A stretch of DNA of 64,000 nucleotides from Vitis vinifera (Eukaryota; Streptophyta; Magnoliopsida; Vitales; Vitaceae): contig NC_081820.1 in the NCBI RefSeq assembly GCF_030704535.1, positions 22,829,001 through 22,893,000 of the forward strand. Direction: 5' to 3'. A model generated the notes under the pieces. It had not been told where the DNA came from, made no database searches, and worked only from the letters and a program-made list of their open reading frames with translations. The number at the start of each line of letters is the position of its first letter. Position 1 is the first letter of the stretch. Below are positions 23,049-36,000 of the stretch, piece after piece. Made by a program: the position numbers and the translations under genes.

Positions 23049-24289
23049 ATCTCCTCTCTTGTTGCAAGGGTCTTGGTATAGGCTACCTTAATATATTAGC
23101 CAAAGGTTCCCACAAAAACATGCTCATAGATTTGACCAAAAGTTATAGCAGTCCAATTGGGGTCCAGTTCACATAAAATTTGTTTTGCCTGCCCGATTGT
23201 GGGTGAAGTCCATAAAAATTTGACTGCTATATGGGAGGCAACAATATGCCACAGTTACGGCCTTCTCTTGTTGTTCCTTCCATCCTATGTTCATGCAACA
23301 TGCTCTGTTTTATTAATGTTTTCTGTCACCTTCTAGCTTCGGAAAACAAGTACCCAGCTGCTGTAAATTGTACTCTTCCCCTGCCCTTGCGTATGGAATA
23401 TGATTTAGAAAAAAGTATTTGAATTTAGGTGAAGACTGGTTGTTGAATGCTAACATGGACTCAGTGATTTGTATTTGGGTGTCTACTTTGGCTTTACTAT
23501 GTTGAAACTTAAACTTTTCATTACTTGGGTGGGCTAGCTAGCCTTTGGACGGTTTGGGCCATCAATCAATTTTGCTGTTGGGGTTGGGCTTTTTTAATTT
23601 TGGACTGGACTTGGGCCAACGATGATGTTTCTTAATGGGTTGAGTTGTCTGCCAAATTTGCAACCCTACTTTAAGATCACGTCACAAATTGCTTTTTCAA
23701 AAGGTTAATGGAATGGGTGGGAGACAATGTCCAAAAAGGAAGATTCCTACCAATTTTCATAAAGTAATATTTGTTGTCCCGTTAGGCAATCCCATCAATG
23801 GAGGAGTTATTTCATTCTAAATAACATGAGAAAGAAATTAAAATATTCTAAAATTTTTAAAATAAAAATTAAAGTGATGAATATAATAGAAATTTAATAA
23901 AATGACAATTATTCAGGGTTTTTTTTATTGTAGTTTTTTAAAAATAAAAACGATAATTATTTGTTGATTTTTTTGAAAAAATTGCCGAAAAATCATTGAT
24001 TTAATTGGTGATGTATTGATGATTTTTTTAAAAATTCAATTAAGTTGAATCCCAATCATCTGATCTGTGATGAATTTTCAATTCCATGTTTCTCTTTCAC
24101 ATCGATCAATATCCAAAATTTTGCCAATGATACATGTCAATTTTTTAATCTTTATCAAAGCAACTATTTAGAAAATTTTTGTAAACTTAAGAGATATTGG
24201 GCAAAAAATTTATTCTTAAAAATAGATAGATATGGGTAAAAAGAAGAGTCATAACTAGTTAAAAGACCAATGTGGATACAAAAAAATGT
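23049..24289. other. Upstream region of FRO-A and intergenic DNA
   Basis: This is presumably the FRO-A promoter, read on the minus strand. A weak TATA-like taatatatta lies about 40 bases before the ATG (near 23087-23096). I see no confident regulatory site beyond that. From about 23800 the sequence becomes AT-rich, and a decayed reading frame leads into the retrotransposon remnant that starts near 24290. Confidence 0.4.
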
Positions 24290-26640
24290 ATATGTGCATT
24301 GACGACTTATTTGATCAACTTGGTAGAACAAGGTATTTCATAAAGATAGATCTAAGATTGAGCTACTACTAAGTTAGGATTGCGGAAAGGGACAAGCTAA
24401 TAAAATGTTTCATCCATACTTAGATAAATTTATGGTGGTGTACTTAAATAATGTCCATGTCTATGACAAACACCTTGGAGGAACATGTGGAGCACCTATG
24501 GAAGATATTTGAAGTGCTCAAGCGTAATGAGCTTTACGTAAATAAAGAAAAATGTTCATTTCCTATGGAAGAAATGAGTGTCTTGGAGCATTGTATAAAG
24601 GATGACAAGCTTATGATAGATGAAAGCAAGATAAAAGCCATCCAGGAGTGAGATTCACCTACAAAGGTACCTTAACTAAAGTTCAAATTGACTTAGTAAA
24701 TTATTATTGCTGGTTCATTAAGGGCTACTCAACAAGGGACGTATAGATCTACTAAAGAAAAATAAGGCATGAGATTAAGACAATGAGTGCCAACAAGCCT
24801 TTGAAGACTTGAAAAAGGTTGTGACAGAGAACTAGTATTGATACTACCCAACGATGACATGGTATTCGTGGTGCACACAAATGCCTTTGACTTTGTTATT
24901 GAAAGAGTTCTAATGCAAGCATCCCATAGCAATTGAGAGTCACAGGCTTAATTTAAAACAAAAAAAACATTACATAATACAAGAGAAGGAAATGACAATT
25001 ATTGTTCATTACTTATGTACTTGAAGATACTACTTGTTAAGGTCTTATTTCATAAATAAATCTATCAATGTTGCCACTAGTTACTTTCGACATGAAAGAA
25101 GTTAAGCCCTAAGCAAGCAAGGTGGCAAGATTTCTTAGAAGAGTTCAACTATACCATTGGAGTACAAGTTAGGGAATGTTAATCATGTGGCTAACACCCT
25201 AAGTTACAAGACAAAGTTAGCATCTATGACCAATCAATCCCAAAGAAAACTAAGGAATTTTCTAAAAGAATGTTACAACATGACTTGTTGGTTAAGAGTC
25301 TTATCACCTTAGCCCCAAGTGGTTTTGGGTAGAGGATGTCCTATCATAATACTAAAGGAAAATGAGTGTACATGTCCAAGTAGGGTTACTTGAGGAGGAA
25401 TTTGATCAAAGGAATGTCATGACATCAAATGGTCTAGGCAGCCTAGGCAACAACACATAAGGGCATTATTAGAGTCAACATACTAGTAGTCTTAGATATG
25501 GGATGAGGTTAGGGTTTATAACAAGACTTGTCTTGTGGGCCAATAAGACAAGGTGGAGCAGCACTTGCCTAGATGCTTGTTACAATCACTACCCACACCT
25601 GAGAGACCATGGGAGAGTGTCACAATGGACTTTATTATTGGATTGCTTAAGTCAAAAGGCTATGATTCTATCATTGTAGTAGTAGACAGGTTCTCCAAGT
25701 ATGCCATTTTCATAGTACCCCTTATAGTTGAGGAAATTCATTAGACATGTGGTTAAGTAATGGAGGTTTCCAAGGCACATTATTAGTGATTGATTTGCAC
25801 TTATATTGAAAAGTTTTAGACAAAGGTCTTCAAAATAATGGGGTTAAGCTTCACTTTTCTATGAGCTTTCACTTGCAAAAGGATAGATAAATGGAAAGAG
25901 TGAAGATGCAATAGAGCTATACTTGAGGCACTTTGTGAGTGCCAACCAGAAATATTGAACTAAGTTATTGGATGTAGGTTAATTCTCATATAACCAACAA
26001 ATGAGAGAAACAACTAACAAGAGCCCATTCAAATTGGCTATGGGACGATAACAATTGACTTCTCACACCTTGATGACAAGAGAAAAAGCTTGTTGACATT
26101 CAAATTCACTAAATGATAACAAGAGCATACTAACATAGTTTGCTCATACTTAAATATGACCACTAAAATGATAAAAAAAATGGGCTAACAAGAAGAGATG
26201 GCATATTGAGTATTAGGTCAAAGACCTAGTACTTGTCAAATTACTTCCTTAGTAGTTCAAGTCCTTAAGTGCATAAAGGAATTGCGAGGAGATATGAAAG
26301 CCCTTTTCCCATACTCGGGAAAGTCTGTACGTTGTCCTATTATGTTGAGCTATCTCCAAGGTTAAAGATTTATTATTTCTTCCATGAAAGTTACTTGAAG
26401 CTTTATCATAAAGACAATGATGACCTAAGCCATGAGTTATAAAAAAGGGCACCTATAGCCATAGTGATCTCATATGATAGGAAAATAGAGTATATCATAG
26501 TTGATCGAGTCTTTACGAGACGAGGGGTGCCTCCTACAATAAAATACTTAGTTAAATGGAAAGGACTACCAAAGAGTGAGACTAAATAGGAGCTTGCAAA
26601 AGTTTTATTGTAGTTTTAGGGGTAGATTGGGTGATTTCAA
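24290..26640 (+). mobile_element. Decayed Ty3/gypsy (chromovirus-type) pol region
   Basis: The fragments are collinear and in the expected order. Reverse transcriptase (about 24300-24660) contains FDQLGRTRYFIKIDL and a catalytic box that reads YLNN where YLDD is expected, followed by an EEHVEHLWKIFEVLKRNELY-type stretch. A broken RNase H/connection region comes next. An integrase core piece (25570-25750) carries [16 protein letters not shown] and [11 protein letters not shown] chromodomain-like tail (about 26490-26590) carries PTIKYLVKWKGLPKSE. Frames change and stops interrupt throughout, so the element is dead. The chromodomain is what marks chromoviruses within Ty3/gypsy. Confidence 0.8.
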
Positions 26641-26689
26641 GTAAAATAAATGATATGAACATCTATGACTAATGACATTGATGAGGGAA

Positions 26690-27343
26690 ATTATGACACC
26701 GTACTCAAATTACTCTTATCTTAATGTCAAAGACTTAGTTTTTTCCTAAGCACCCATGTGGTATTAAGACAAATTAAGCCACTTAAGTTGTTAAGTTGAT
26801 CTTCCCCATGTACTTAGTTTGCTAGGCTAAGCAATATTACTTGACTTGGAAGGTAGACAAGAACATAGGAAGCACAAAAGTTTTGGAAGAAAGGAACTTG
26901 TATTGCACAAGAACATTTTACAATGCTTGGAAAGCTTTCAATTGCTTAATGTATTGGTCAAATGAAGTCTCCTCCAAAACAAATGAGGAATCTTCCTCAT
27001 AATTCTATGCTTATTCCATGAGTTACAAGAACTTTCTAGAATTGTCCACACCTTTTCCTTATCTTCCATTCATTTGTGGAAATGTATGGATGCCTTTAGA
27101 TTTTTGTAGAAGCTTCTTGCTCCCATGTGAAGCTCAAGTGAGGGATCATTTTGAGCAAGTTGTGACATTAACTCTATATATGGTTAAGAAGTTTATAAAG
27201 AGAGATAGAGGCGTTTATTCATCTCTAAAGATAGGTGAGAGTTCTTGGAGGTTTGTAGAATATTTTAGAGAACTCTTATATATATTTCGTATGTAGCTTG
27301 AAAACATGTAGGCCTCGAGAGTATTTTAGAATTATAAAGAACG
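26690..27343 (+). mobile_element. Putative LTR between gypsy pol and gag remnants
   Basis: This non-coding stretch of about 650 bases lies between the chromodomain end of pol and a primer-binding-site-like ttggcaccaagtg (about 27344-27358). That site is followed at once by a gag-like frame. Position alone suggests an LTR. I could not verify its ends or find a second copy in the window. Confidence 0.4.
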
Positions 27344-27745
27344 ACTTGGCACCAAGTGATGGAGAATAGGACTAGAGCACAAAAAGTTCGTCAGTTAGAG
27401 GATTCCATAAAGCGATTAAAAGATACCTCAGATCAACACTTGACAAAGCTGAAGGAGTTATCCTGTTTGATGACAGCGATGAACCTCAAAATAGATCAAC
27501 TACAAGAAAAATCGTTGGCTCCGGCGGTTTCCATGGAGGCTAGTAGTTTAATTCCAACCAAGCCAAGAATAGGTTCTGCTTTTTGCATGAATCATACACA
27601 AACCAAAATTTTCAAATTGTATTTTCCAACTTTTGAGGGGGATCCTACGGGGTAGGGTGTACCAGTGTGAGAGGTTTTTCAAATACAATGAAGGGTTGGA
27701 AGATGAGAAGATTATTCAATAAAAGTTCTATTTTTCTTAGTCTAC
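27344..27745 (+). mobile_element. Ty3/gypsy gag fragment
   Basis: The frame from 27356 encodes a coiled-coil-like stretch (VRQLEDSIKRLKD, LTKLKEL), followed by KLYFPTFEGDPTG. An in-frame stop at about 27653 interrupts the typical continuation, which can still be read as VYQCERFFKYNEG. This is the start of a gypsy gag, cut off after about 130 codons. It lies downstream of pol, not upstream. Confidence 0.65.
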
Positions 27746-28187
27746 ATCGTGTCTTCTTCTTCTTTCATTGAGAATTCCCATGATGCTAATAAATAGATGA
27801 TGACCTCATTTGGCCAAGCCACTAAGCCTTTAAGAGCTTCCTTTGCTTCCATCTCTTCCTAAATATGCTTCTAAATTTGTAGGAAATAATTGGAATAAAA
27901 AATGACTTTTATCAATATTTTGGAAAAATAAATTAAAATTAATTTTTAAAATTAAATAGGCAGATAGTTTTTCACTTAATATATAACAAACTTAAATTTT
28001 AGACTTTGTTACAGAAGTATTTGGCTTATTCTTTTACTCAGTTTTTTTTTAAAAAATAAACATAATAGAAGTCATGTTCTTCTGCTTGTTTGGTTGAGAG
28101 GAAAAGAAAAAACCAAGAGAAATGCAAGAGAACAACACAAAATCAAGTCACAGGGCCTTCATTATTTATGAAGTTAACATGCATTCA
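27746..28187. other. Intergenic DNA and FRO-B 3' UTR
   Basis: No gene is visible. The end adjoining 28188 should hold the 3' UTR of FRO-B (minus strand). It shares the phrase caccagttaaagctaatgga with the corresponding end of FRO-A, as expected for paralogues. Confidence 0.4.
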
Positions 28188-31100
28188 TCACCAGTTAAAG
28201 CTAATGGACTCAAAATGCAGATTATCAGCAAGACCAGATGAACAAATTCTTGCAACCTCATGTCGCATCTTCCTCGGCCCGCATACCAAAACTCCAACAT
28301 CCGATCCTTTGCAATCAAAAAGTATCTCTGCAGAACCACGGATGAAATCATTATGGTAATTCACTGCTATTGTGAAGAACTGAGATTAGATTAGTCGATA
28401 ATTCAATCACTTATAACAATTTAAAGCTTACTCTTGAGATCGGGTCTTGCTCCAAAATGCACCTTGGTAGCTTCGACAAGGGACTGGTGGGGGAGGCTTT
28501 CGAGCTCTCTATCTGTACTGCCGCATAGCCATAACCCTGGTGAGGCTACCGGTGTTGGCACTTCCATGTTCTGGATTTGCTTCCCTTCCATGGTGGCTTG
28601 TTTCTTATGCCAAAGAAAAACGCCGCTGGCAGCTAAGAAAATGGCAGCACATGGGAAGAACATGTCCCAGAGACATCTAAAGGAGAAATGATAAATTTCA
28701 TCACTGCCATGTTCAATAGGGTAAATGTAGTAACGCGTGAGAATGCCCAAGAAGAGGAGGAACATGATGAAGGAAGATATGATTATTGCACATAGCCAGA
28801 GCCAGCTGTTTGGACCAAGGGCTGCGGAAATGGGAGCATCTGATGTGTTTGGTTTGAACCATATTGTTCGGAGGAGCTTCTGGGTGTCTGTGGCGGGCTG
28901 CTCTTTCTCTCTAGTGATATAGGCTTCTATTTGCAGCTGTATCTGTGAAATGTCCGAGGTCATGCCAGAGACGGGAAGCAAGAGGTCTAGCATGGTGAGA
29001 TCAGCAGAGTTCTTGAAGGCACAAATGAGGAGGATTCCTGGAACCTTGCAGTTTGGTTTGGTGCTTTGGAATATGATCTCGCGGATTATGGAGATGAAAG
29101 GAGCAACACCGCTGCCTCCACTCACCATTACTAGCGACTCGTGCCTGTAAAAATAATCAACAAGCTTAGTAAGAATGGAAATTTACCCATAAATCATGGC
29201 TGCTCCTCTTGGGGCCTCTATCAGAATCTTGTTTTGTTATCAGACCGACCTTAGGAAATGAGATGAAGTAGGCCCATATGGTCCTTCAACAGAGACATCA
29301 AAGCGGTCTACAGCAGGAAGTGAAGAAAGTTTGTTGTAAAGCTTCTGAGACCAGCTTCCTTCAGTTTTGATGACTATGCTTAGTTTATCTGGCTCACTAT
29401 TACAATTTGAAGTCACAGTAAAAGGGTGCCACTGCAGCTTGGAAATGCTAGGCACATTCACAAATAAGATGCTAGTGGGGTTGTAAGTTAGTCCTGCAAA
29501 ACCAAACTCAGTTGATGAAATAAAACAGATTAATAGATTTGTTACATCCTTGTATGGGGCCAAGCTATTTGTTGGCTCACCTAGACTCTTGGAGAAGGTC
29601 AATTCAACAGCTTCAGAGGGTAAGATGCGTGCTGAAACCAGCCTAGCTCGTTGCCGTGACTGTAAGAATCTTAAGTACCGGTCGATAATGAATAGAAAGA
29701 TCCCAGGAAGGATCATGCAGAAGTAGGCAGTGCCAACATGCAACACATAGAAGAAGATGTAGAGAGTGTATATGTGGTGGGTGTAGAAGAAAACTTCAAA
29801 CATTTTTCGCCTCACCCGAGGAAAGCTTGTTGCCCACATTATTAATGCAAATAAAAAGGCAATCTCTCCAGCTACATTTGATACATAAGTTTTACTCCAT
29901 TCTAGCATCTGCATTGCCAAAACCTCTTTTCAGTATGCAATAACAGAGTATCATCATCCAATTTGCACAGCTATTAGAAAATTGCAAACGGGGCCAATTT
30001 TCAGGATCTAGATTATGTCACTGACAATATTTTGACTTTTGTGTTTGATACTGGTAATTTCATAACTTGTAAATATTTTCTCACAGGTTATTGTCTTATT
30101 CATAGTAAAATATGTTGGCATCATTTGATTCATAACCTCCACTAAGGAAACTTTTAAATTTCGGAATTCAGAAAAATTTCACATTCTCTGATAGCAATGT
30201 CTCATGATACAACTTAATATTAGTAGATGATATTTCTCATGTCTAAGACAGCAGTATAAGCCAGTAGGGCCCCCTCAACATGATGCATATACCAATAATT
30301 CATTCTTGTTTTCCTTTTTGAAAGGAAAAAGGCAGGAGGAATCCAAGTCTCTCTTAAGATTTCTCACTACTGTCAAACAAGAAAGACAACAGACTCCAAT
30401 TCCAGAAAAAGGAAAAGAAAAAGATGACAGTTCTAACCACATAAAAGGAAAAGAGATACCCCATCTTTCATCTCACTAAGAAAAAAAGAAGCAATAATCA
30501 TGAGCATGGAATAATCATTTTAAAGATTTAAATGTTGACCAAAGAGACGAAAGGAAAAGGAATATTAAGCACGTACCTCAGCCATTTGATTGGTCATAGC
30601 CCAGTAGATGACAAAACCTATGCTATGTGCAGCAAAAAGGACCATGGAGAGATGCCCAAGCCAAATATGATACTTGATGCTAGACTCTGATGTGAGCCCA
30701 ACAAGAGGCAGAATTGAAGATCCCCGAGTCACAGGAAAAAACAAAAATGCCCAGCACAAGTTTCCAATATACCCAAGTCTCAGAGATACGCTACGAAACT
30801 TAGCTTCCCACCTGCCAAAGCCAATCCTGGCAGATCAATTATCTAATTTGTCTTAAGAATTAAGCATAGGCTCAAACAATAAGAAAGAACTCTCTTTGTT
30901 TCAACTGAAGAAAAACTAGAAGGACTCAATTGGCAATTTGAATTGAATGTGTAGGCAGCCTATATTCTGCAAATATCTTTGAGGAAAAAGCATAATAAGG
31001 GATGAATAAAGCATGTATAGGCAGCCTATATTCTGGAACCCATCTAAAAATAATAATAAAAAGGAGTGGAAGTCAATCTACTTTTTGATGGTAACAGAGC

Positions 31101-31905
31101 CAGGCTAAATATTTATCATTGATAGTTGAAGTGTAGAGATGTTCCAACATACACTTTCTCCCCTTGTTTATGCATATGGAGGTGACCAAAGCTGACATAT
31201 AAGTAATTGGCAAGAGACCAGATTAAGAGCATGATGAACATGGCAGCAAAAACAAGCTCCATGGCTGAAACAATTCCAAGAGGAGCCATCACAAGCACTG
31301 GTTTTTTCCAGAAGGCCAGACGATGGCTTGCGCTGATGCTGCAAACAGTTAAATATATGAAGGTATTGTTATTCCATATGCATCACATGAAGGCAAAATT
31401 ATTTTTTCAAGTGAGAGCAAGGACAACTGAAAAAATGAAGGTAGCTGAAAAAAGATCAAGAGAATTTTTACCTCCTAGAGAAAGAATTTCCTTTTTTCTT
31501 CTGAAAGTGGAGATAAACACAACCCACAGCAGCTATGAGCATCATAGGGAATGTGAATAGCAAAAGATTTGTTCCTGTAGAATATGTTGCCAATAGTATT
31601 GAATCAGCAAGAAAAAAAAAGGGCAGATGTTCCCAGAAATCAAGCTAGTGAGCAGCATAAAAGAGGGTAGTGAGAAGCCAACCTTGTTCTCCAAAATATG
31701 TGGAATTGAGCTTGCTGTTTAGCTTGGGAGTCCATTGTTGTTTATACACCTTTGTAGGCAACAAAACCCAAACCATAAGCCACCCAAGAAATACAACAAG
31801 GAACATCATCCTTGTGACTGTGTGCCTGCTCTTCTTCTTCTTCTTCCCTTCATAACTAGGAGTAGCAATGGCAGGAGATTCCCTCACTAAATCAGAATCC
31901 ATCAT
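28188..31905 (-). CDS. FRO: Ferric-chelate reductase, FRO-B (723 aa, eight exons)
   Basis: This is a tandem paralogue of the FRO gene at 19269-23048, with the same NADPH-to-ferric electron-transfer role. Minus-strand exons are 31683-31905, 31472-31574, 31153-31338, 30577-30811, 29581-29908, 29250-29493, 28432-29144 and 28188-28327. The start is the double ATG at 31905 (MMDSDLVRESP); the frame is open five codons higher only to a TTG. A Lys-rich cytosolic N-terminus (YEGKKKKKSR) precedes a membrane segment. Haem-ligand histidines are at 219, 224 and 233 (YHIWLGH, AAH) and 293/294 and 306 (FFYTHH, LHVG). HPFT is at 381-384, GPYG at 429-432, then SGGSGVAPF. CGPRKM carries C693 and the C-terminus is LHFESISFNW. 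The last five exons have exactly the same lengths as in the other copy (235, 328, 244, 713, 140 nt). A good TATA box lies just upstream. Confidence 0.94.
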
Positions 31906-31952
31906 CAAGTACAATTCCAACTTCCGTCTATGACCTGAAAGGCTCCTAAGAT

Positions 31953-31962
31953 GTATTTATAG
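31953..31962 (-). promoter_or_regulatory. TATA box of FRO-B
   Basis: On the minus strand this reads ctataaatac, a close match to the plant TATA consensus. It is 48 bases upstream of the ATG at 31905, which allows a short 5' UTR of roughly 20 bases. This spacing also argues for the ATG at 31905 as the start. Confidence 0.6.
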
Positions 31963-33033
31963 AAGATGCAGTTGCTCTCTACATCATCATGCAAATGATG
32001 GAATGGGCAAAAAGAAACAGCATGATTCATGCATATATTATACACCATCTTTTGTGGATGAAGTTCATTTCGTGCACTTACAAACTAGTGATTTGGATGG
32101 TTACAGAAAGTTAAAATATTCCTTAACTGATGCCTCTTATACTTCGGAAGAGTCATGCATAAATAGAGTTTGTCAAATCTGCCCCTAAAGAATTTTTTTT
32201 TTATCACCAAAAAGAATGGCATATCCTAAATGGTAGTTAAATGCCCTTAATATGGTCACTAGCTGATTCATGATATAATCAGCAGGTTCTCTCTCTAATC
32301 AAATAGAAAAATCAGATTAATGCTGAGACCAATGATAAGCAGAAATGTGACCCTATTAGAAATTCATATGCATCTAAACACTATAAATATGGAACCCTAT
32401 GGATCAAAAAAGTCAAAACTGATATATTACATGAGCCAATGGCTCTCCAATTTCATTATTCCCATTATTAAACAATATCAAAGTACTCTACACAAAAAAG
32501 AGAATTTGTAATGGCTACTACCAGTGCAAGTACAGTTGACATTTTTTGGAAATGCAAGTACAGTTGACCAATGGCTTTAAAAGTCAAAAGTATGGTACAG
32601 AAGTACTAGTATAGTAGCTTACACAAATTAAGATCTATTAATCAGGGAGATTCAGTGATCTAATGAAGAATCTGTAAACAAATCAAATCATGGCATGATA
32701 ACAGTTCCACCAGTTACAATTTTTCCATATCATTGTCATCTGAGCTAGGACCTTACTAAGTTCTATCACAATTGCCAGGGATATTTGATATTGAGCCCAA
32801 TCATTACCAAGAAAAAAAGGAGAGAAAAGATCCACAACCATCTAATTTTGGCAGTTATTCAGTGGAAAACAGAGTTGAAGGAACTGGATTATTGAGAAAA
32901 TTATCAGCAGCGTACAAGCAAAGTAAAAAGTCACAAGACCCCAGAACTGAGTGCACAAATCGTATTATGAGTTTAAATTATACAGAATAATACGCTTCTG
33001 ATATAGAAATAAAAAAGTATAAAATTATAAATT
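31963..33033. other. FRO-B upstream region and DUF819-C 3' flank
   Basis: No gene is visible. Three CATGC cores lie at 31988, 32028 and 32154. A short local duplication of gcaagtacagttgac is at about 32525-32570. The end near 33034 is the presumed 3' UTR of the DUF819 gene on the minus strand. Confidence 0.4.
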
Positions 33034-36000
33034 TTACATGTGTCTAAGAACCATGACTCCAAAACCAATGCCAAGAAAAGTTGCAATAGAGATTCCAAAA
33101 ATGCCTGCAAGAATCCCAGGAACAACCAAAGAGCTCCATCCTTTGGCTGTGGCCATTCCACATGCTGTAGTAGGACCTCCAATATTGGCATTTGATGCCA
33201 AAAGTAACAGCTTTAAGTCTAAGCGAAATAGCTTCCCCAATCCAAGGATCACAGCAAGATGGACCATTACTTGAACAAGAGCAAACATGAAAATACTGGG
33301 AGCAGTATTGATGACATTCCATATGCTCCCACTAGCACCCACTACAGCAAAAAATACCTGTGAAGAACACAAAAATTGAGATCACATAAATTTATTCAAT
33401 CAGTAGGTGAAACTCGGAGTTTTTTTATATGCATTTAGTGACAGTGATAGTTCCAGGTTCAGGAATAATTAATTGTGGGAATGATATAAAATTCATAAAT
33501 TTATTGAGGAAAAATCAAGTTGTCAGGAGCCATTATATAATTTGACAACAATTTTAGAGGAATAATTAGAAAAAAAATAAAATAAAAAATTCAAGAATAA
33601 ATTCATGTGGAAGGAGAGGCAATGTGTATACAGGAAAAAGAAAAAAAAAACAAGGAAAGAAAAAAAAAAACATGCAATGTCATTTGGCTCGCATATGAGG
33701 TTTAAAGCAATAACAAGAATCAAACAGAATATTCGTGAATTATTGGGGGGCATATAGAATTAGCAAAAAGAGCCTAAAAAAATAAAAAATAAAACAAAAG
33801 AAAAAGAAAAAGAAAGCCAAAGAAAATATCATTTTAGAAAAAGGAACAATAAAACCTATAATCCACAAAGGAATATAAGAAGCATTTCCCATAAACAGAC
33901 AAGATTATAAACATACTGGAAAATGTAGAACTTTGAAAGTTTTAATATCAATACACTTTAAAATAGAGCAGCTAAACAATCTCAGTTGCCCCCCAAAAAA
34001 CACAAGTTTCAGCCGTTAGGGAGAAGGTCAACAGCATATATCAAGCCAACATAATAACCCCCTATAAGTAGCAATTCTACATGATGTAAATCAAATAAGC
34101 TTGAGATATAACACTTACCTGCATCAAAACCACAGCAATAGTATCACCAGCAGGTGCAAGGTAACCAAAATACATTGGAAGGGCAGTTGCTAAAACAACA
34201 ACAATTGCTGTTATGCTTGGTAGGGTGCCTCCTTGAATTCCAAACAATTTTGTTAGATATGTGGCAGACAGGCAGATAACAAAAGATACAGCAAGAGCTG
34301 TAGCTGTCTGTAGCACAGGGAGCTTGCTTCCAGAATCAGACTCCATATTCAGTGCAACATCTACCCAAGAGAAGATTTTGATAGAGGTTACATATCGAGA
34401 GACTAAATTATGCACATTTGATTGTATTATTCCTCTCTAAAAGATCATAGTTAAGTTGATGACACAAATCATTCTAACAACTGTTGAGTAGTTATTCTAG
34501 TAATCAGTATTTGCAGAGAACACATAATATATACAATTTTTCGATGTTGAAAAGTGAAGTTCATGAACAAAAGCACAGGCTCTTATTTGAACATCAGTAT
34601 TGATGAATAGCTAAGTAGACTGGAGCAAGGAAAACAAGAACATTCATATGAATTTTTCAAAGGAAGAAATACTTGTCATAGACTAGGAAAAATCAAAGAA
34701 CAAGAGAGAAACAGAGCCGGTGTATCTTATCATCCACCTCAAAGTGAATAAATTAAATTACTTCTTACCATTGGTTAATTTTGGAGTCTCGGGAGGTATT
34801 TTAGAAGCTAATGCAAACAAGATCATAAAATACAGAGCACAAATAACATTATCTGCCGCTATTCCTGCAGCCAAAACTGATGGAGAAACACCAAGAGCCT
34901 TTGAAATTGCAACATAATTAACAGCTGCAGAAAACCAGAAACAAATAGAGTGTTAGTTATGATAACGAATTAGGGAAAGGTAAAAAAAATATTACCAAGG
35001 CATCAAAACATTTTTTGATAGGCCCCAAGACATTAAAAGATAAGAAAGTGAGACATTAAAAATGTTGAACAAGAAGGGCCTAGTTCCCCTTTATTTACTG
35101 AAAGTAAACAAACAAGATTCAAATAGTGAAAACAAGAGATGTAGCTTATTGCACTCAAGGTACCATAAGTTGCAGCACTCCTAAAGTAAGAGGTCAGCAT
35201 GACCTTAAAGCACTAGGAAACCTACTTTTCTGATAGTAAAAAGGACACCACATTTAAAATTGGAAAAGATACATTGAAGCAAAGATTGCACTCCACATCA
35301 ACCAAAATTATTTTTAAAAAAATGCATAATGTAGTTGGACCTGTAACAGATTGAGTCGATCAGATACCAGTGTCATCAATCAGACAAAAATGGTGGTGAT
35401 TATAAACAATTACAATTGGGCTGGCATGCCCAAGTGAACATCATTTTATCTGCTCACACTTGTTGGGAGGGATTAGTCCAAAAGCAACATGCGACAATAT
35501 CTCTCAACAAATTACCTCCACCAATATAACTACCCATGAGGGCAGCAGCTATTTTCCAACTATCTTGACCCAGTGATCGCATAGGCACTACCAGAAATGC
35601 CACAAGAGTTCCAGCAATTGTTGCAACTGCCATACAAAAAGAATAAGTAAATGGTCTGTTTCAATATAATAATAGTCATTTCTTTTTCTGATCAAACAAA
35701 TATTTGTTTCTTTTCTATGCAGCAGACAATTTTTAAGGTATGGAAAATTAGTCTAATAACCACAATCAGGTATTTCATCTGTTCTAAAAATAAGAAAAAA
35801 CAGTTGAAATGAAACCATATAAGCATCTGATACAATCAGTAAATAACACAAAGTGGAACCGTTTAAGGAAAAAAAAAAAAAGGAATGTAGCCAATTAACA
35901 AAATTGTAAAATTCAGCCTATGCTTTCCAAACATTTTAGTGTTCCTTTCTATCCTTATAATTGTTAAACTACGAATTACCCTTAAAGCTTAAACTTTTAG

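Noticed and set aside
31906..31920. Five extra N-terminal residues for FRO-B
   Set aside because: The upstream codon is TTG. The double ATG at 31905 fits the TATA box at 31953-31962.
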